DNA of 10,341 nucleotides from Campylobacteraceae bacterium (lineage in GTDB: Bacteria > Campylobacterota > Campylobacteria > Campylobacterales > Sulfurovaceae). The translations under genes and the position numbers were made by a program. The notes beneath the pieces are model-generated. The model made no database searches, was not told where the DNA came from, and saw nothing but the letters and a program-made list of their open reading frames with translations. Of this stretch, positions 7,243 to 10,341 are shown piece after piece. How positions within the stretch are numbered: position 1 is the stretch's first letter; each line of letters starts with the position of its first letter. The DNA is taken from positions 1-10,341 of the forward strand of contig JALWVW010000363.1 of assembly GCA_027079365.1 (NCBI GenBank). Reading direction: 5' to 3'.

Positions 7243-8465
7243 AGTTTTCGGCACCATTTTAGGAACAGTCTGTCAGGATTGACCCTGCTGTCCATCTCCC
7301 TGCTCTCCACGATCATCTCTGTCAGCCACTTAGCCATCAATGGAGCAAAGACAAAGCCCCTACCCCCAAGTCCATTACAGACAAAGAGATTGTCAATATG
7401 TTTCAAAGGTGGCTTAGCACCTTTGAGAATTTTGGGATAGGTATCCAGCATCCAGGGACTATCTATCACTCTACCTACTAGAGGAAAGTAATCCTTGGAG
7501 CCCGCACGCATCCCACAAAAGGTCTCCTTGAGGACAAAGTCACTGGTATCGACCATCTCTTTGGCTTCTGCCTCCAGAGAAGCCAATGGCCTGCCATCAC
7601 AGACTACACAGGGGTCTTTGGCTTTATTATGGGTGGCTCCCAGCTTAATAACACCATTGATATTATTTGATATGGATATCTTCTTGTGCATACTTACGTC
7701 CAGCTTCAGGTCACTGTAGTAATCCCCTCTGCTTCCCCATGTGCCTCTCACCCCCATATATCGCATATCAAAGAGGATATTTTGATAGCCAGTAGCCAAT
7801 ACGATATGTTTGGCTTCGATATATCCCCCCTCGTTCCCACTCTCCTGAGTGGGAATGCATACATTCACTTTTTGGGAGTTAGAAGTCTTTCTACTGTTTG
7901 CATTCTCACATGCATTACCACGCAAAGCATGGGAACGAGCTTCAATATGCCAAATATCTTCATCAAACACCAAACTCTTCACATCCATCTGCGAAAACGC
8001 CACCCTCTCCCAGATCGCCTGACACATCCCCTGCGCATCACAGACCCCTGCCTCATAAAAGAGAAAGCTGTCATGGTTCTCTTTGATTCCCAGAGAAGCT
8101 AACTGCTCGGCATTCAGATATTCATATTTGGAAATATCGAACTCTTCATAAAGTTCAAATTTTTGGGCATCCTCTGCATCTTTTGGCATACGGATCACCC
8201 CTGACTGCGTAAAGTACTCAGGGAAGTGTTCTAGATAAAATGCTTTGGCATACTCAAAGGCTTCATTGGTAAGCGACTGCAAAGGTGAGCCTTTGCCGAT
8301 CTTGGGAGAGACAAAGGCACCCGCAGCACCCGATCCACCACTCGCAGGTGCAGCAGAGCGATCAACCAGCAGGACATCCTGCCCTGCCTGTTGCAGTGCA
8401 TACGCTACAGAACAGCCAGCGATCCCTGCACCGATGACGACAGTGTCAAAGATATTGGTAGGCAT
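7239..8465 (-). CDS. mnmC: FAD-dependent oxidoreductase, MnmC C-domain-like (tRNA cmnm5U34), with in-frame REP insertion
   Basis: This 408-residue DAO-type flavoprotein resembles the C-terminal domain of MnmC, which oxidatively removes the carboxymethyl group of cmnm5(s2)U34 in tRNA. The N-terminus carries the FAD-binding motif VVIGAGIAGCSVAYAL (9-24), with acidic D35 at the end of strand 2, then GGSGAAGAFVSPKIGKGSPL (43-62). The C-terminal third aligns by eye with E. coli MnmC: CGMRAGSKDYFPLVG (cf. CGVRCATRDHLPMVG), GLGGRGFVFAPLMA (365-378) and NPDRLFLKWCRKL (396-408). The methyltransferase domain of bifunctional MnmC is absent. Residues 177-212 (RSHALRGNACE...TQESGNE) are foreign: they are a translated REP-like inverted pair lying just before the conserved strand KHIVLATGY (219-227). 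The stop TAG is provided by the GTAG of a second REP family. The ATG at 8465 overlaps the upstream gene by 20 nt, with weak AGAG just before it, so coupled translation is likely. A different amine oxidase specificity remains possible. Confidence 0.8.
   Translation of the reverse strand: MPTNIFDTVVIGAGIAGCSVAYALQQAGQDVLLVDRSAAPASGGSGAAGAFVSPKIGKGSPLQSLTNEAFEYAKAFYLEHFPEYFTQSGVIRMPKDAEDAQKFELYEEFDISKYEYLNAEQLASLGIKENHDSFLFYEAGVCDAQGMCQAIWERVAFSQMDVKSLVFDEDIWHIEARSHALRGNACENANSRKTSNSQKVNVCIPTQESGNEGGYIEAKHIVLATGYQNILFDMRYMGVRGTWGSRGDYYSDLKLDVSMHKKISISNNINGVIKLGATHNKAKDPCVVCDGRPLASLEAEAKEMVDTSDFVLKETFCGMRAGSKDYFPLVGRVIDSPWMLDTYPKILKGAKPPLKHIDNLFVCNGLGGRGFVFAPLMAKWLTEMIVESREMDSRVNPDRLFLKWCRKL
7830..7939. 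repeat. Inverted pair of REP-like elements (CTCG + hairpin) inside the mnmC-like gene
   Basis: The 110-bp block is bounded by CTCGTTCCCA and its reverse complement TGGGAACGAG. The left copy (plus strand) is CTCG then a perfect 9-bp stem, TTCCCACTC (7834-7842) with GAGTGGGAA (7847-7855), and loop TCCT. The right copy (minus strand) is CTCG then TTCCCATGC, loop TTT and GCGTGGTAA, a stem with one mismatch and one G-T pair. Both copies are followed by TGCAT. I recognise the form CTCGTTCCCACGC...GCGTGGGAATGC as a widespread bacterial repeat (from memory). The centre holds a third weak hairpin (TAGAA/TTCTA near 7880-7893). The block is open in the minus-strand reading frame and translates to a peptide that looks foreign to the flavoprotein fold. 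Confidence 0.82.
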
Positions 8466-8901
8466 ATTTCTCTATCGCTTCATTTATAAGTGCCTGCCAA
8501 GTCTCATCAGGCTGCCAGGCTCGGTGTGCCATCTCCTCTGCTTCGCTATGAGGCATGCTCATCTCTACGATATGGTAGATAGTCATAAACGCCGACACCC
8601 GCCAATTGCGGGCACAGTGCAGCCACACCTTACGATCCTGCACACTACGCAGAATATCCCTCAACAGCTCATAATCCTCCAGCGTAGGCGCTGCAAAGGT
8701 CACAGGCAGATGGATATACCTCATCCCTGCTCTGCTCACGAGACTGTCCTCATCCCCCAGCGTCTCAGAGTCACTCTCCTGACACAGAGAAATAACAATC
8801 TCATAACCCTGCTCTGCCATACGAGAGAAATCCTCTGCCGAGGGAAGTGCAGAGGTCATGAGGTTAGGGTGAATGGATTGTTGATGTGAGGCTTGCATCA
8901 T
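8446..8901 (-). CDS. Small protein tyrosine/dual-specificity phosphatase-like protein
   Basis: At 151 residues, this protein resembles the PTP-like fold family that includes the beta-lactamase-hydrolase-like (DUF442) proteins. It has an opening TSALPSAEDFSRMAEQGYEIVISL (cf. SGQPSAEDF...G...VINL), a central YIHLPVTFAAPTLED and a loop VWLHCARNWRVSAF. The loop occupies the place of the PTP signature HCx5R(S/T), but Arg lies five rather than six residues after Cys (C-A-R-N-W-R-V-S). Canonical phosphatase activity is therefore uncertain. I recall relatives with the same HCxxNxRVS form, so this looks like a subfamily trait rather than decay. No signal peptide was seen. The ATG at 8901 directly follows the glyS TAA. 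AAGGAG (8914-8919 on the plus axis) lies inside glyS 12 nt upstream, and a second ATG at 8898 is equally possible. Its 3' end overlaps the mnmC-like gene by 20 nt. The substrate is unknown. Confidence 0.75.
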   Translation of the reverse strand: MMQASHQQSIHPNLMTSALPSAEDFSRMAEQGYEIVISLCQESDSETLGDEDSLVSRAGMRYIHLPVTFAAPTLEDYELLRDILRSVQDRKVWLHCARNWRVSAFMTIYHIVEMSMPHSEAEEMAHRAWQPDETWQALINEAIEKYAYQYL

Positions 8902-10341
8902 TTAAACCGAGATCTCCTTGATATCCGCAATCTCTCTAAAACTCTTATAGATAGACCCAATCAATGCCAATCGGTTGCTACGCAATGCCTCGTCCTCAGC
9001 ATTGACCATCACACCATCAAAGAAGGCATCCAGCTCCCGCTTGAGTCCGAAGAGGGCTTCAAGTTGTTGCTTGTAGCTATCAAATGTGAGATTGTTCACC
9101 TTTTCATAGGCAGTATAGAGGCTTACCTCTGCATCTTCAGCGAAAAGACTGACATCGATAGAGAGGGCTGCATCCAAGTCCACATCTTTGGAGATGTTGG
9201 CTACACGCTTAAAGGTACTAAACTGCTCTTTAAATACCTCAGAACTGACGATCTCATTGAGGGCTGCGACCTTTTTGGCGATCTTATTGATATCCCGCTC
9301 TCCGCTGGCAAGCACTGCTGCGATGACGGAAGGGTTGGCATCGAGAGACTTATTGATACGCTCGATGATAAACGCTCGTAGCTGATCGGTGTCAAACGCT
9401 GTATACTCTGCTTGGAGCAGCGTGATAATGTCGTCGATATCAAAAGGCAGATCATAGGCTGTCACGATCCGTACGATGCCATTGACTGCTCTGCGCAGTG
9501 CAAAGGGGTCCTTGGAGCCTGTAGGGATCTTGCCTACCGAGAAGAGCCCAAAGAGTGTATCAAGCTTGATACTCATTGCCACAATAGAGGAGAAGATAGA
9601 AGTTGGCAGCTCTGCACCCTCACCTACGGGCATATACTGCTCTTTAATAGCGTTGTATACCAGCGGGTCCTCTCCGAGTGCTTTGGCATAGTAGTACCCC
9701 ATAAGCCCCTGAAGCTCGGTAAACTCATAAACCATCTCGGACATGAGGTCTGCCTTGGCTAGCTCAACAGCTCTGTCCATGAGCTTCTCCAGATCAGCAT
9801 TACTCTTGCCAGTTTGAGCAGATACTTTCTCCATATAGAGTACCAACAGTCTCAAGGCGATGTTTTTCTCTCGTACGATCTTGTCTGCCAAGGTACCCAG
9901 TCCATCAATGAACTGCACCTTGTCTAGCCCCTTGGTGCTGAGTCCGCTTTTGAGGTCATTACGGTAGAAGAACAGTCCGTCTGCCAGTCTGGGCTTGAGA
10001 ACCCGTTCATTCCCTGCGACTACTTTACTATAGTCATCGGTATAGGCATTGCTCACCACCACGAACTTGTTGGCGATCTTGCCATGTTCAAAGACAGGGA
10101 AATAGCGCTGATGCTCTTTCATGGAAGTGATGATCACCTCAGGAGAAAGCTCCAAAAAGAGTGCGTCGAAGCCGCCGACCAGTGCTTTGGGATTCTCAGT
10201 GATCGCCACGACCTCTGCCAGCAGGGCTTTGTCTCGTTCGATCGTGATCCCATGCGCTGCTTCTAGGGCATCAAACTCAGCCAGTATCTTCGCCTCTCTC
10301 TCGGCAGGTCTGAGCATCACCGCACCCTCAGCCAATAGATT
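8902..10341 (-). CDS. glyS: Glycyl-tRNA synthetase beta subunit (5' partial)
   Basis: GlyS is the beta subunit of the bacterial alpha2beta2 glycyl-tRNA synthetase. It binds tRNA-Gly and works with GlyQ, which was not seen here. The frame is open to the right edge (Asn-Leu before the TTG at 10335), so 479 C-terminal codons of the usual roughly 690 are present and the true start lies outside. Family-typical segments are SPEVIITSMKEHQRYFPVF, YEFTELQGLMGYYYA, a following KEQYMP, and TGSKDPFALRRAVNGIVRIV. The C-terminal anticodon-binding DALR-type domain ends with DAFFDGVMVNAEDEALRSNR and LALIGS. No frameshift or lesion was visible. The TAA stop (8902-8904) abuts the ATG of the phosphatase-like gene, so the three minus-strand genes probably form one transcription unit. 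Confidence 0.96.
   Translation of the reverse strand, partial: NLLAEGAVMLRPAEREAKILAEFDALEAAHGITIERDKALLAEVVAITENPKALVGGFDALFLELSPEVIITSMKEHQRYFPVFEHGKIANKFVVVSNAYTDDYSKVVAGNERVLKPRLADGLFFYRNDLKSGLSTKGLDKVQFIDGLGTLADKIVREKNIALRLLVLYMEKVSAQTGKSNADLEKLMDRAVELAKADLMSEMVYEFTELQGLMGYYYAKALGEDPLVYNAIKEQYMPVGEGAELPTSIFSSIVAMSIKLDTLFGLFSVGKIPTGSKDPFALRRAVNGIVRIVTAYDLPFDIDDIITLLQAEYTAFDTDQLRAFIIERINKSLDANPSVIAAVLASGERDINKIAKKVAALNEIVSSEVFKEQFSTFKRVANISKDVDLDAALSIDVSLFAEDAEVSLYTAYEKVNNLTFDSYKQQLEALFGLKRELDAFFDGVMVNAEDEALRSNRLALIGSIYKSFREIADIKEISV

Noticed and set aside
7825..7830. Run of six C at the edge of the CTCG element as a phase-variation tract
   Set aside because: Six bases is short for the contingency tracts of Campylobacterota, and there is no further sign of variation. 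It may only mark the insertion boundary.
7686..8102. Plus-strand 138-codon open frame across the CTCG REP pair
   Set aside because: It is antisense to the mnmC-like gene, whose flanking sequence matches known flavoprotein motifs. The plus frame encodes nothing recognisable.
8245..8889. Plus-strand 214-codon open frame
   Set aside because: It lies antisense to the phosphatase-like and mnmC-like genes, has no recognisable motif and no Shine-Dalgarno, and is a shadow of their codon use.

Overview
The window looks like chromosome from a Campylobacterota (epsilonproteobacterial) species. A Sulfurovum-like deep lineage is my best guess, because the G+C content appears too high for Campylobacter or Helicobacter. 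The main evidence is the gene order clpX-mreB-mreC-carB, which I recall from that phylum, together with a family-typical CarB and an mreBC pair with no mreD next to it. No mobile gene, phage gene, CRISPR array, rRNA or tRNA was seen.

Layout: (1) Positions 1-3349, plus strand: the 3' part of clpX (AAA+ unfoldase of ClpXP; its 5' end lies before the window), then mreB and mreC (rod-shape cytoskeleton and periplasmic scaffold) at operon spacing. (2) Positions 3350-6675: a short AT-rich gap holding a perfect palindrome over a TATAAT box, then a full-length carB (large subunit of carbamoyl-phosphate synthase). The linker between the two CarB halves is coded by a run of 7-bp repeats. (3) Positions 6690-7127: a small, divergent Sua5/YciO/YrdC-family protein, probably cotranscribed with carB. 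(4) Positions 7128-7238: a convergent intergenic region filled mostly by two inverted REP-like elements (GTAG plus hairpin). (5) Positions 7239-10341, minus strand: a tightly packed cluster read right to left, glyS (5' end outside the window), a small phosphatase-like protein starting directly at the glyS stop, and an MnmC C-domain-like FAD oxidoreductase whose start overlaps the phosphatase gene.

The minus-strand cluster joins tRNA charging (GlyS) with probable wobble-uridine modification (the MnmC-like protein). The YrdC-like gene facing it belongs to a family that makes the t6A precursor, so tRNA functions are concentrated around the REP region.

The genes are largely housekeeping, and I do not see a new defence or biosynthetic system. 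The unusual part is the repeats. One REP-like inverted pair (CTCG plus hairpin) lies inside the mnmC-like reading frame and is translated without a stop. A different REP family (GTAG plus hairpin) supplies the stop codon of that same gene. A heptamer array codes for part of the CarB linker.
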